NCBI GenBank assembly: GCA_964524995.1
Contig: CAZGDV010000059.1
Location: forward strand, 1-17,876
DNA from: CAZGDV01 sp964524995
GTDB taxonomy: Bacteria; Chloroflexota; Dehalococcoidia; SZUA-161
Direction: 5' to 3'
Length of the DNA stretch: 17,876 bases
The notes beneath the pieces are model-generated. The model saw nothing but the letters and a program-made list of their open reading frames with translations, ran no database searches and was not told where the DNA came from. The position numbers were made by a program, and so were the translations under genes. Positions 5,780 to 13,074 of this stretch are shown piece after piece (the first letter of the stretch is position 1; the number at the start of each line of letters is the position of its first letter).

Positions 5780-6757
5780 ATGCCAGCGAATCTGCCCCCC
5801 CAGTACTTCGAGGCTGAGAAGGTCTACAGGCAGGCCAGGACGCCGGAAGAGAAGGTCGAGGCCCTGGAGACCATGCTCGCCATCATGCCCAAGCACAAGG
5901 GCACCGACAAGCTGCGGGCCGAACTGCGGACCCGTATAGCCAAGTTCTCGGAGGAAGCACAGCGGCGCAGTTCCACCGCGCGAAGGGGCAGCGCGTACAA
6001 TATACGTAAGGAGGGAGCCGGGCAGGTTGTCTTGGTGGGCCTGCCGAATGTCGGGAAGTCGGAGCTTCTCGCTGCTGTGACTGAGGCCACCCCCGAGGTG
6101 GGAGACTACCCGTTCACAACCAAGGAGCCACTGCCCGGCATGATGCATTTCGAGAACATCCAGATACAGCTTCTTGACATGCCGCCGATAACCGATCGCG
6201 ACGCCAGGCCATGGTTCGCCCATCTGCTGCGCAATTCGGATGCCCTGGTCCTGGTGGTGGACCTTGGCGAAGAACCTGTTCTGCAGATTGAGACTCTGCT
6301 GTCGGAGCTCGCCGCAATGAAGGTGCAGGTTATGCCTGATGATGAGTTGCCCATTGGGACCGTGCGCAAGTGTGCGCTTGTCCTCGGCTCGCGGAACGAT
6401 CTGGACGAGGCTGGCGAGAGATGCGCACGCCTTCGATCGCGTTTCGAGGGTGTGTTGCCTGTGGAGTGTGTGTCGGTTCTGGACGACTCCGGGCTTGAGC
6501 GTCTCAGGAGGACGATCTTTGAGCGACTTGACATAATGAGGGTGTACACGAAGACTCCGGGCAAGAAGGCTGACATGGAGGACCCCGTGATTCTCAAGAA
6601 GGGCAGCACCCTCGAGGATGCAGCCGAGTCGGTTCACAAGGATTTTCGTGCCAACCTGAAGTACGCGCAGGTTTGGGGTTCAGGCAAGTTCGATGGGCAG
6701 CGGGTCAAGCGGGACTATGTTCTGGAGGACGGCGATATCGTCGAGCTGCACGCTTGA
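5780..6757 (+). CDS. TGS-domain GTPase of the DRG/Obg-like class
   Basis: A 325-residue translation-factor-class GTPase. The N terminus has the helical family signature (MPANLPPQYFEAEKVYRQAR, then EKVEALETML and MPKHKGTDKLRAELR). The P-loop (G1) is GLPNVGKS (87-94), with the switch I-like DYPFTTKEPLPG at 109-120. The C-terminal TGS domain (about 254-325) ends YVLEDGDIVELHA. Relatives are the archaeal and eukaryotic DRG proteins, and members bind the ribosome. Two core motifs are altered: G3, normally DxPG, is DMPP (133-136), and G4, normally NKxD, reads SRND (204-207). Guanine specificity or hydrolysis may therefore differ. ATG 5780 is the only usable start because TGA 5753-5755 closes the frame upstream. 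It sits between a coiled-coil gene and an unrecognised soluble-protein gene, all on one strand. Confidence 0.9.
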   Translation: MPANLPPQYFEAEKVYRQARTPEEKVEALETMLAIMPKHKGTDKLRAELRTRIAKFSEEAQRRSSTARRGSAYNIRKEGAGQVVLVGLPNVGKSELLAAVTEATPEVGDYPFTTKEPLPGMMHFENIQIQLLDMPPITDRDARPWFAHLLRNSDALVLVVDLGEEPVLQIETLLSELAAMKVQVMPDDELPIGTVRKCALVLGSRNDLDEAGERCARLRSRFEGVLPVECVSVLDDSGLERLRRTIFERLDIMRVYTKTPGKKADMEDPVILKKGSTLEDAAESVHKDFRANLKYAQVWGSGKFDGQRVKRDYVLEDGDIVELHA

Positions 6758-6802
6758 GCGGTGCTCAGAAACAGGGCAGGCGAGGACGGCCAAAACGAAA
6801 AA

Positions 6803-7504
6803 ATGGCGCACGACGAAGACGAGAGAATAGAGCGGGCGATACGGGCAACTGAGGTGCTGCGGACGCCGAAGCAGGCATTGGCTACATTCGGCACCACTAA
6901 CGTCTACTACTACATGGTGACGGAGCCATCGTACAAGGAGCTGGTCGAGGGCGACGAGGAGACGGTGGTCAGGGAGGGCAGGGTGCTTGCCGAGCGGCCG
7001 AGGGTTGTGACTCCTTCATACCTGGCCAACGTCGAGGGTTTCAGTGAAGAGGCTAGAAAATACCTCGAGATGGTTGTCCAGGAGCATGGTCCGCACACAC
7101 CGGGTCTGTTCTATGGCTACAAGAACGAGCCGAAGGAGATGAACGTCGTGTCTTCTGACATGACCTCGGTGGTGCGCCGCATTGGGGAAGACCTGGACCG
7201 AGAGGGCAATTCGCTGTCCGCGATAATCAAGGGTGTGGATGAACTGTGGGACGTATCACTGTTGAAGTTCATATTCGAGATGACCAGCTACTCGCTCGGT
7301 GCCAACGTCTTCGAGTTGGGGAGTCGGGGTCTGCTGGACACCGACGCCAGGGGCGTCCCGATGGACGCCCGGCTCTCTATCGAACAGCTCTTCGCTCAGG
7401 TGGCCAAGGGAGATATGGACCCCTCGGTCCTGAAGCTGGAGCTCGACAGGTGGGGCCTGTTCGACGAGTACGAGGACAGGTTCCTCAAGCTCTTCAAGCG
7501 CTAG
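6803..7504 (+). CDS. conserved-looking soluble protein of unknown function, downstream of TGS GTPase
   Basis: I do not recognise it. The product is 233 residues from ATG 6803, with no signal peptide and no convincing membrane helix. It begins acidic (MAHDEDERIERAIRATEVLR). A distinctive aromatic segment follows (FGTTNVYYYMVTEPSYKELV), then a proline/aromatic block (RPRVVTPSYLANVEGF), GPHTPGLFYGYKNEP, and a C-terminal helical part ending ELDRWGLFDEYEDRFLKLFKR. The in-frame GTG at 6761, 3 nt after the GTPase stop, would add 14 residues. I prefer the ATG because the extension (LRNRAGEDGQNEK) looks non-conserved, but neither start has a clear ribosome binding site. The close spacing on one strand implies co-transcription with the GTPase. 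It converges on the gene ending at 7532. Confidence 0.75.
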   Translation: MAHDEDERIERAIRATEVLRTPKQALATFGTTNVYYYMVTEPSYKELVEGDEETVVREGRVLAERPRVVTPSYLANVEGFSEEARKYLEMVVQEHGPHTPGLFYGYKNEPKEMNVVSSDMTSVVRRIGEDLDREGNSLSAIIKGVDELWDVSLLKFIFEMTSYSLGANVFELGSRGLLDTDARGVPMDARLSIEQLFAQVAKGDMDPSVLKLELDRWGLFDEYEDRFLKLFKR

Positions 7505-7506
7505 TG

Positions 7507-7533
7507 GATGGTTGGCGAAATGCCCCAGCCATC
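7507..7533. terminator. hairpin between convergent genes
   Basis: GATGGTTGG (7507-7515) pairs with CCAGCCATC (7525-7533) over nine positions with one T-G wobble and a 9-nt loop. It begins two bases after the plus-strand stop and overlaps the stop of the minus-strand gene. No T-run follows, so terminator function is inferred from position. Confidence 0.4.
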
Positions 7534-7876
7534 AGGGGATATCCTCCGGCAGGTCATTCGCCTCCTGGACGGGCTCCGTCTCGGGTTCCTTGCTCAGCAT
7601 CTGAAGCCTGTCCAGCAGCGTGTGGAAGTTGATCACCCAGCCGACTCCGAAGACATGCTCAGTGAAAATGTGCGGGTCATTGGGGTTCCACATGCGCTCG
7701 CGAATGCGCTCTGCGGTGGGGAAGCGGAAGTCGTAGGGGATTAGGTTCGCGAGTCTGCCATGCCATTCCCGCTCCTCCGGCGGCTTTCTCATCTCCGTGT
7801 AGATGGCTGCTGCTATCAATGCGAGCATCAGCACTCTTACAAGGTTGCCGAACATCCTGGAGTCGTTCTTAGCCAT
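7532..7876 (-). CDS. DUF5808-like small membrane-anchored protein
   Basis: A 114-residue protein. A single N-terminal hydrophobic helix lies at about residues 9-25 (FGNLVRVLMLALIAAAI). A conserved-looking extramembrane block follows: the segment LIPYDFRFPTAERIRERMWNP, then NDPHIFTEHVFGVGWVINFH. The order WNP-x-DP, then FGxGWxxN, is what I associate with DUF5808, which has no known function. The tail is acidic (EPETEPVQEANDLPEDIP). Start ATG 7876 has GGAGG 6 nt upstream. A TTGACA/GATAAT promoter lies at 7932-7960. It is monocistronic, divergent from the antiporter and convergent with the gene ending at 7504. The family call is from memory of the motif. Confidence 0.7.
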   Translation of the reverse strand: MAKNDSRMFGNLVRVLMLALIAAAIYTEMRKPPEEREWHGRLANLIPYDFRFPTAERIRERMWNPNDPHIFTEHVFGVGWVINFHTLLDRLQMLSKEPETEPVQEANDLPEDIP

Positions 7877-7931
7877 CTCTCACCTCCGCCGAAGGCGAAT
7901 AGGATTTCTCGCACGGCTGCGGCCAGCTACG

Positions 7932-7960
7932 ATTATCATCGCATGCTTGTGCCGTGTCAA
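7932..7960 (-). promoter_or_regulatory. sigma70-type promoter for the DUF5808-like gene
   Basis: On the minus strand, a perfect TTGACA (7955-7960), a 17-bp spacer and GATAAT (7932-7937, five of six). Predicted start is near 7925, about 49 nt before ATG 7876. Confidence 0.65.
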
Positions 7961-7972
7961 GCGAGAGTCGAA

Positions 7973-8002
7973 TTGACCTCTCCTCGAAACGGGTGATAGA
8001 AT
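7973..8002 (+). promoter_or_regulatory. sigma70-type promoter for the cation/proton antiporter gene
   Basis: TTGACC (7973-7978), an 18-bp spacer, then TAGAAT (7997-8002, five of six). The predicted start near 8009 gives a leader of about 53 nt to ATG 8062. It is back-to-back with the minus-strand promoter: the two -35 boxes are 12 bp apart. Confidence 0.6.
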
Positions 8003-8061
8003 TGCTCGCGCTTGCACTCCTCCCGATGACTGGCATCCCCGAGTGACTGTTGTGTGGGGGC

Positions 8062-9294
8062 ATGGTGGAGTTCGAAGACATATTCCCGACGGTGATTCTG
8101 ATACTGGGTGGGGTCATCATCTTCTCCATCCTGCTCAGGGCCGGTCTCAACAGGATCGGCATACCCTCGCTGGTTGGGTTCCTCATCCTCGGCCTCTTGC
8201 TCCGTGTTGGAGATGACCATTGGTCATTCTTGTCGGAAGAGGTTGGTGGCATCTTCGACTTCCTCGCCACCGTCGGCGTGGTCTTCTTGCTCTTCAGGGT
8301 TGGATTGGAGAGCAATCTCGCAGGCCTCAGACGCCAGCTCAAGCCCGCGAGCGTCATATGGGCGGGGAACATCTTCTTCAGCGGTTTCTTGGGGTATGTA
8401 GCCGCGTACTTCCTGCTTGGACTGGAGCAGATACCCAGCCTCTTTGTGGCGGTCGCTCTCACGGCCACCAGCGTGGCCATATCGGTGGGCGTGTGGCAGG
8501 AGGCCAAGGCTACTCAGTCCCGCGTGGGCGAGGTGCTGGTGGACGTGGCGGAGATGGACGACATCTCTGCCATGGTGCTGATGGCGCTGCTCTTCTCGGT
8601 GGTCCCGTTGCTCAGAGAGGGTGCCGAAGCATCCCTGGGTGTTGCTCTGGCCAAAGAGTTGGGCTTCCTCTTGCTCAAGACGGCCGCATTCGGCACCGTC
8701 TGCGTCATATTCTCCAGATACTTGGAGCACCGGCTCACGAGCCTGTTCAAGAGAATAGAGCCAGCACCCGGTCAGACCCTCATGGTGGCTGGCGCGGGCT
8801 TGATCATCGCGGCGCTGGCAGGGCTGCTGGGCTTCTCTGTTGCGATCGGGGCGTTCTTCGCCGGGCTTGTTTTCAGCCGCGACCCGGAGGCCGTGAAGGT
8901 CGATACGCCCTTCGGGCTGCTCTACGAGTTCTTCACGCCGTTCTTCTTCATTGGGATCGGGCTGAACATCGATCCTGGGTCTCTGGCGTCGGGTCTTGGC
9001 ATCGGAGGGGTGCTGCTGGGTGTAGCAGTCCTGGGCAAGGTGGTCGGCACCGCCGGGCCGGCCATCGTGCCCATTGGGTGGACGGGCGCGCTTCTTCTCA
9101 GCGTCAGCATGGTTCCGCGGGCGGAGATCGCTATGGTGATAATGCAGAGAGGGTTGAACCAGGGGGACTGGGCCGTACCGGCTGACGTCTTCTCGGGCAT
9201 GGTGCTGGTCACGGCCGTCACAGCGATCGTGACTCCGATAGTGTTGCGAAGGATGCTCCGTCGCTGGCCTCAGCAGGCCGATGCAGCGACGTGA
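8062..9294 (+). CDS. CPA2-family cation/proton antiporter
   Basis: A polytopic inner-membrane exchanger of 410 residues with about 11-12 hydrophobic helices and no C-terminal RCK/TrkA domain, unlike KefB or KefC. It exchanges Na+ or K+ for H+. Visible marks are IGIPSLVGFLILGLLL near residues 31-47, ALTATSVAISVGVW (132-145), and a paired-acid EMDDISAMVL segment (D166, D167) where NapA-type electrogenic exchangers carry Asp-Asp and Kef-type proteins carry Gln-Asp. GFSVAIGAFFAGLVFSRDPE and FFTPFFFIGIGLNIDPGS follow in the core domain. Start ATG 8062 (MVEFEDIF) has only a poor ribosome binding site. A TTG at 8050 is in frame but less likely. A TTGACC/TAGAAT promoter precedes it. The flavoprotein gene follows 75 bp later on the same strand. 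Ion specificity cannot be read. Confidence 0.88.
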   Translation: MVEFEDIFPTVILILGGVIIFSILLRAGLNRIGIPSLVGFLILGLLLRVGDDHWSFLSEEVGGIFDFLATVGVVFLLFRVGLESNLAGLRRQLKPASVIWAGNIFFSGFLGYVAAYFLLGLEQIPSLFVAVALTATSVAISVGVWQEAKATQSRVGEVLVDVAEMDDISAMVLMALLFSVVPLLREGAEASLGVALAKELGFLLLKTAAFGTVCVIFSRYLEHRLTSLFKRIEPAPGQTLMVAGAGLIIAALAGLLGFSVAIGAFFAGLVFSRDPEAVKVDTPFGLLYEFFTPFFFIGIGLNIDPGSLASGLGIGGVLLGVAVLGKVVGTAGPAIVPIGWTGALLLSVSMVPRAEIAMVIMQRGLNQGDWAVPADVFSGMVLVTAVTAIVTPIVLRRMLRRWPQQADAAT

Positions 9295-9369
9295 AGTTAG
9301 TTACGACACGGGATGGTAGAGCCGCGCAGGGTTATGTGGCTCCGAAGATGAAAGGAGGTGCGTAGGGAG

Positions 9370-10740
9370 ATGAAGGAATACGACGTGCTCGTGATCGGGT
9401 CCGGGTGCGGCTCCATGATAGCCGACGCGGCGATGGCTCAGGGGTTGAGCGTTGCGCTGGTGGACAAGGGTCCGTACGGCGGCACATGCCTGAACCTGGG
9501 CTGCATTCCGTCCAAGGTCCTGGTCTTCGCCGCCGACAGGGTCATGGAGATACGGGAGTCGAAGAAGCTGGGCATCGACGCCGAGATCAGGGACATAGAC
9601 TTCTCCGCCATCATGGAGCGCATGCGCAAGGGCAGAAGGGAGTCACACGGGTTCTTGAAGGAGCAGGTGAAGAACGTTCAGGGGCTCGACTTCTACGAGG
9701 GAGAGGGCCATTTCGTGTCTGACTACACTGTGGAGGTCAGCGGAGAGCGGCTGAGGGGGAAGAAGGTGTTCATCGCGTCCGGCTCACGGCCGTTCATCCC
9801 TCCGATCAAGGGCCTGGACTCAGTAGACTATCTGACGAACGAGGAAGTCCTGGAACTCACGGAGAGACCGCAGAGCATGGTGATAATCGGCGGCGGCTAC
9901 ATTGCCGTGGAGTTCGGTCACTTCTTCGCTGCGATGGGGACCGAGATCACGATTCTGGAGATGATGGACAGGCTGGTCCAGTCGGAGGAGCCGGAGATAT
10001 CGGCCTTGCTGGAGCGGGAGCTTGGCAAGCGCATGGCCATCCACACCAGAACGACGGCCGAAGAGGTGCGCCGTGCCGACGGTGGGGCGATCGTAGTTGC
10101 CAAGGACACTACCACCGGCAAACTACGTGAGGTGAGGGCTGAGAGGGTGCTGGTGGCGGTGGGAAGAAGGTCGAACGCCGACATTCTGAAGGTGGAGAAC
10201 ACCGGCGTCGAGGTTGACGAGAGGGGCTTCATCAAGGTCAACGAGTTCATGGAGACAAGCAAGCGGAACATCTACGCCCCTGGAGATGCCAATGGCAAGC
10301 ACATGTTCCTGCATGTGGCCAACAAGGAGGCTGAGGTCGCCTGGCATAATGCCTACAACAAGAAGAAAGTGGCGATGGACTACAGCGCGATCCCGCATGC
10401 CGTGTACTCCCACCCGCAGGTCGCCGCTGTTGGCATGACGGAGGCACACGCAGCCGAGCACTACCATATTGCCGTTGGAAGGGTCAAGTACTCGGATACG
10501 GCCAAGGGCGAGGCCATGATGGAGGAGAACGGCTTCGCCAAGGCGATAGTCGACCATCACACCGATGCCATCCTGGGTTTCCACATAGTCGGGCCCTATG
10601 CGCCGATCCTGATCCAGGAGGTGACCAACGACATGGCTACCGGGGCCAACTCGCGTGGCATCACCGAGGGATTGCACATACACCCGTCGCTGCCGGAGCT
10701 GATACAGAGGACGTTGGAGAGCCTGGAGGAACCGGACTGA
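9370..10740 (+). CDS. dihydrolipoamide dehydrogenase-like FAD/NAD(P) disulfide oxidoreductase
   Basis: A class I pyridine nucleotide-disulfide oxidoreductase of 456 residues. The FAD Rossmann motif is VLVIGSGCGS (7-16). The redox-active disulfide is GGTCLNLGCIPSK (C40, C45). The NAD(P) Rossmann motif is VIIGGGYIAVEFG. The second FAD motif is NIYAPGDANG. The C-terminal dimer-interface catalytic pair is HIHPSLPE (H438, E443). These make it an active enzyme moving electrons between a dithiol and NAD(P). Its opening GSGCGSMIADAA and the segment VAWHNAYN recall mycothione- or mercuric-reductase relatives as well as Lpd. No E1/E2 or glycine-cleavage genes are nearby, so the lipoyl substrate is not certain. 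ATG 9370 lies 9 nt after a strong AAAGGAGGTG (9350-9359). The gene converges on htpX with a hairpin between them. Confidence 0.88.
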   Translation: MKEYDVLVIGSGCGSMIADAAMAQGLSVALVDKGPYGGTCLNLGCIPSKVLVFAADRVMEIRESKKLGIDAEIRDIDFSAIMERMRKGRRESHGFLKEQVKNVQGLDFYEGEGHFVSDYTVEVSGERLRGKKVFIASGSRPFIPPIKGLDSVDYLTNEEVLELTERPQSMVIIGGGYIAVEFGHFFAAMGTEITILEMMDRLVQSEEPEISALLERELGKRMAIHTRTTAEEVRRADGGAIVVAKDTTTGKLREVRAERVLVAVGRRSNADILKVENTGVEVDERGFIKVNEFMETSKRNIYAPGDANGKHMFLHVANKEAEVAWHNAYNKKKVAMDYSAIPHAVYSHPQVAAVGMTEAHAAEHYHIAVGRVKYSDTAKGEAMMEENGFAKAIVDHHTDAILGFHIVGPYAPILIQEVTNDMATGANSRGITEGLHIHPSLPELIQRTLESLEEPD

Positions 10741-10747
10741 CGACGCG

Positions 10748-10774
10748 CTAGCGCCGCCTTCAGCGGCAGGCTAG
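10748..10774. terminator. compound hairpin between convergent genes
   Basis: CTAGC plus GCCGC, loop CTTCA, then GCGGC, a 2-nt bulge and GCTAG: ten base pairs in two blocks between the convergent flavoprotein and protease genes. The htpX stop lies inside the 3' arm. No T-run. Bidirectional termination is inferred from position. Confidence 0.5.
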
Positions 10775-11979
10775 AGCTTGTGGACCGTGCCGCAATGGGG
10801 GCACTTGACTCTGTTCGCCTTGAGCTTTGGCGGTATCCTCAGCCTGGTACCGCAATTGCAGTCGATCGTTCGGTAGTCGTTCTTCTTCCACAGGACGTCT
10901 GATACCTCGCTGTGGCGCTCGAGCCTGCTGGGCTCGGGCTCTCGCGCGGCCTCAGGGGAGGGCGCGCGCAGTCCTACAGCGCCGGCGCTGGAGATCGTGG
11001 AAGCACCCAAGGCATGTCCACCACCCTTGTGCACCGTCTCGTAGGCTTCTTCGTAGTTGGCGAAGGAAGCACCACCGGCCATTGACCGGAGGATTCGAAT
11101 GCGTTCCGACAGCGGCGGGTGCGTACTGGACAGATCGGCGGCTGCCCTGCCCTTCTTGCGGAATGGGTTGGCGATATACATGGGCGCCGTTGCCTGATTG
11201 GCGGACTGCAGCTGTAGCTTGGAGCCGCCGATCTTCTCCAGCGCCGAGGCGAGCCCCTCGGGATATCGCGTGTACAGGGCCGAGCTGGCGTCCGCGAGAT
11301 ACTCTCGCCTCCTGGAGATCGCGAAGTAGATCAGCTTTGCGAAGATGGGTGCCAGTATCGCCAGCACCAGCACCACCAGCAGGATTACGGCTTGGCCCGC
11401 CCCGCCTCCTCCCGAAGACCTACGCCCCCCGGTCATCGCGCCGAACCACATCATGTGCATGGCCCACCACGAGATCATGACGATTGTCCCGAGGAGCACA
11501 GCGCACCAGGCCATGAGCAGGACATCCCGGTTCTTGATATGGGCTATCTCGTGGGCCATAACGCCCTGGAGCTCGTCGCGGTTGAGCTTCTCCAGAAGGC
11601 CGGAGGTGATGGCGACGGACGCTCTCTTCGGGTCACGTCCCGTGGCGAAGGCATTGAGTGCCGGGTCGTCGATTATGTATATGTCCGGCATGCGTTCCAG
11701 GCCGGACGCCAGAGTCATTTCCTCGATGATGTTGAAGAGCCGGGGGTGGTCCTGCTTGCTGATCTTCTTGGCTTTGGCCAGGCCCAGCAGTATACTGTCG
11801 CCCTGGAAGTAGGCGACAAGGTTCATGATGCCCCAGATGATCAAGGCTATGACCAGGCCGCCGATGCCGCTGCCCGTGAAGGCCCAGCCGAGACCGTAGC
11901 CCAGTGCCAGGAGGAACACGGCCATGCCCGCCACCAGTACAGCGGACCGCATCTGATTGGATCTGATCTGCTCCCACAT
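10771..11979 (-). CDS. htpX: HtpX-like M48 membrane metalloprotease with C-terminal zinc ribbon
   Basis: A 402-residue zinc protease anchored in the inner membrane with the active site facing the cytoplasm. In other bacteria HtpX degrades misfolded membrane proteins. Helices are at about 12-34, 37-57, 153-178 and 196-222. The HExxH zinc site is MAHEIAHIKNRD (H143, E144, H147), with the third ligand in REYLAD (E226) and the M48B-typical STHPPLSERI at 285-294. Upstream FATGRDPKRASVAITSGLL is also typical. HtpX usually ends near residue 290-300. This one adds about 100 residues: an Ala/Glu/Pro linker and a CxC/CxxC zinc ribbon (C374, C376, C393, C396) ending CPHCGTVHKL. The ATG at 11979, 17 nt after the LemA stop, has no clear ribosome binding site, so coupling to lemA is likely. 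Last gene of the zinc-ribbon/LemA/HtpX operon. Confidence 0.9.
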   Translation of the reverse strand: MWEQIRSNQMRSAVLVAGMAVFLLALGYGLGWAFTGSGIGGLVIALIIWGIMNLVAYFQGDSILLGLAKAKKISKQDHPRLFNIIEEMTLASGLERMPDIYIIDDPALNAFATGRDPKRASVAITSGLLEKLNRDELQGVMAHEIAHIKNRDVLLMAWCAVLLGTIVMISWWAMHMMWFGAMTGGRRSSGGGGAGQAVILLVVLVLAILAPIFAKLIYFAISRRREYLADASSALYTRYPEGLASALEKIGGSKLQLQSANQATAPMYIANPFRKKGRAAADLSSTHPPLSERIRILRSMAGGASFANYEEAYETVHKGGGHALGASTISSAGAVGLRAPSPEAAREPEPSRLERHSEVSDVLWKKNDYRTIDCNCGTRLRIPPKLKANRVKCPHCGTVHKL

Positions 11980-11996
11980 GGATGTTTATAGACCCG

Positions 11997-12560
11997 CTAG
12001 CTGAAGCTTACCTTGGGCACGGCTCTCTCGGTCTCCAGCTCGACCTCGAAGAACTCGTCCTCCTTGAAGCCGGTCATACCGGCAACGATGTTGGAGGGAA
12101 ACATCTGGACCTTGTTGTTGTAGCCCAGGACTGCGTCGTTGTAGTACTGCCTTGAAAAGCTGATCTTGTTCTCGGTTGAGGTCAACTCCTCCTGCAAGGC
12201 CAGGAAGTTCTGATTGGCCTTGAGGTCGGGGTAGGCCTCGACGACGGCCAGCAGCCTGCCCAGGGCGCCCGACAGCTCAGCCTCGGCCTTGGACTGGGCC
12301 CCAACGCCCTTGCCGATGGCCGCTTGTGCCAAATTCCGGGCGCTGGTGACTGCCTCCAGCGTCTCCCTCTCGTGTGACGCATAGCCCTTGACTGTCTCCA
12401 CCAAATTCGGGATCAGATCGTGCCTCCGCTTGAGCTGGACGTCGATCTGCGCCCAGGCGTTCTTCACCTGATTGCGCAGTCTCACGAGGCTGTTGTAGGT
12501 GCCCGCGATCAGGATGAGCAAGACTACTATGATGCCTATGATGACCCAGACTGCAATCAT
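11997..12560 (-). CDS. lemA: LemA family protein
   Basis: A 187-residue LemA protein. One N-terminal membrane helix (IAVWVIIGIIVVLLILIAG, 2-20) is followed by the family's helical domain. Landmarks are YNSLVRLRNQVKNAWAQIDV, KRRHDLIPNLVETVKGYA, ALGRLLAVVEAYPDLKAN, NFLALQEELTSTENKI and the C-terminal YNNKVQMFPSNIVAG. Start ATG 12560 has GGAGG 6 nt upstream, and the length from this Met is the family norm. The frame runs back to 12842 but overlaps the upstream gene and is not coding. The biochemical role of LemA is unsettled, but lemA is very often adjacent to htpX-type protease genes, as here. This supports a shared membrane-stress job. It follows the zf-TFIIB gene after 68 bp containing a stem-loop. 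Confidence 0.93.
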   Translation of the reverse strand: MIAVWVIIGIIVVLLILIAGTYNSLVRLRNQVKNAWAQIDVQLKRRHDLIPNLVETVKGYASHERETLEAVTSARNLAQAAIGKGVGAQSKAEAELSGALGRLLAVVEAYPDLKANQNFLALQEELTSTENKISFSRQYYNDAVLGYNNKVQMFPSNIVAGMTGFKEDEFFEVELETERAVPKVSFS

Positions 12561-12583
12561 ATTGGCCCTCCAAGGTTTGTTGG

Positions 12584-12617
12584 GTGCGTTAGGCCGATGC
12601 CACGGCACACAACGCAC
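12584..12617 (-). other. stem-loop between zf-TFIIB and lemA genes
   Basis: GTGCGTT (12584-12590) pairs perfectly with AACGCAC (12611-12617), and an inner GCCG/CGGC helix (12593-12596 with 12603-12606) stacks within. It sits between the upstream stop and the lemA ribosome binding site. A second small hairpin, GGACTG/CAGTCC with a 4-nt loop (12620-12635), overlaps the upstream stop. An mRNA processing or partial termination signal is possible. Function is not shown. Confidence 0.35.
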
Positions 12618-12628
12618 AGGGACTGCAA

Positions 12629-13048
12629 TCAGTCCTTCGCCTGGAATACCTCGCCGAGGAATGTAATGATTCTGCCCTGCGAGTCGCTCTCGGCTGTCGA
12701 CTTGTCTGGTAGCTGCGCTATTACCTGACCGACCTCGCCCTTGTCGAACCACAGGCCGTCGCCGCGCCCACACGCATCTATGAGCACCTCTGGATCGTGG
12801 CCTATAGCAGCCTTCTTCATCTTCTTGCCGCATATGGGGCACTTGCGCTTCTTCTCTTCAACCTGGGCTTCGGCTTTCGTGAGAACTTCGTCGAGAGAGA
12901 GGACGTCACTCCCCAGCTGCATGGTCTCGAGCAGCAGATCGAGTTCACCCGCGTCGAACCACACGCCGCCGCATTCCACGCAATAGTCAAGCTCGATGTG
13001 CTCGTGCTCTACGACTATCATCAGATTGTGGCAGGCAGGACACTTCAT
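12629..13048 (-). CDS. zf-TFIIB double zinc-ribbon protein
   Basis: A 139-residue soluble protein with two zf-TFIIB-type units. The first is complete: MKCPACHNLM, then DYCVECGGVWFDAGELDLLL (C3, C6, C23, C26). The second reads KCPICGKKM and LIDACGRGDGLWFDKGEVGQV (C70, C73, C93), but the fourth Cys is Gly96, so the second zinc site is incomplete. The GxWFDxGE core is intact in both. Such proteins are presumed zinc- and nucleic-acid- or protein-binding, with function undefined. Start ATG 13048 has AGGAG 7 nt upstream, and a frame extension to 13075 lacks support. A TTGACA promoter lies just upstream, making this the first gene of an operon with lemA and htpX. The zinc-ribbon theme recurs in the HtpX tail two genes later. 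Confidence 0.88.
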   Translation of the reverse strand: MKCPACHNLMIVVEHEHIELDYCVECGGVWFDAGELDLLLETMQLGSDVLSLDEVLTKAEAQVEEKKRKCPICGKKMKKAAIGHDPEVLIDACGRGDGLWFDKGEVGQVIAQLPDKSTAESDSQGRIITFLGEVFQAKD

Positions 13049-13074
13049 CTGGATGCTCCTTCGACCCAGCGCCA

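Noticed and set aside
5660..6637. Long minus-strand frame of 325 codons opposite the TGS GTPase
   Set aside because: It is antisense to a gene with an intact P-loop and TGS domain, has no domain of its own, and arises from codon bias.
8220..9185. Long plus-strand frame inside the antiporter gene
   Set aside because: It is a shifted frame of a gene whose true frame shows membrane helices and CPA2 motifs. The shifted frame is Gly/Arg/His-rich.
12561..12842. N-terminal extension of lemA
   Set aside because: It overlaps the zf-TFIIB gene, and the LemA family starts at the membrane helix right after ATG 12560, which has its own GGAGG.
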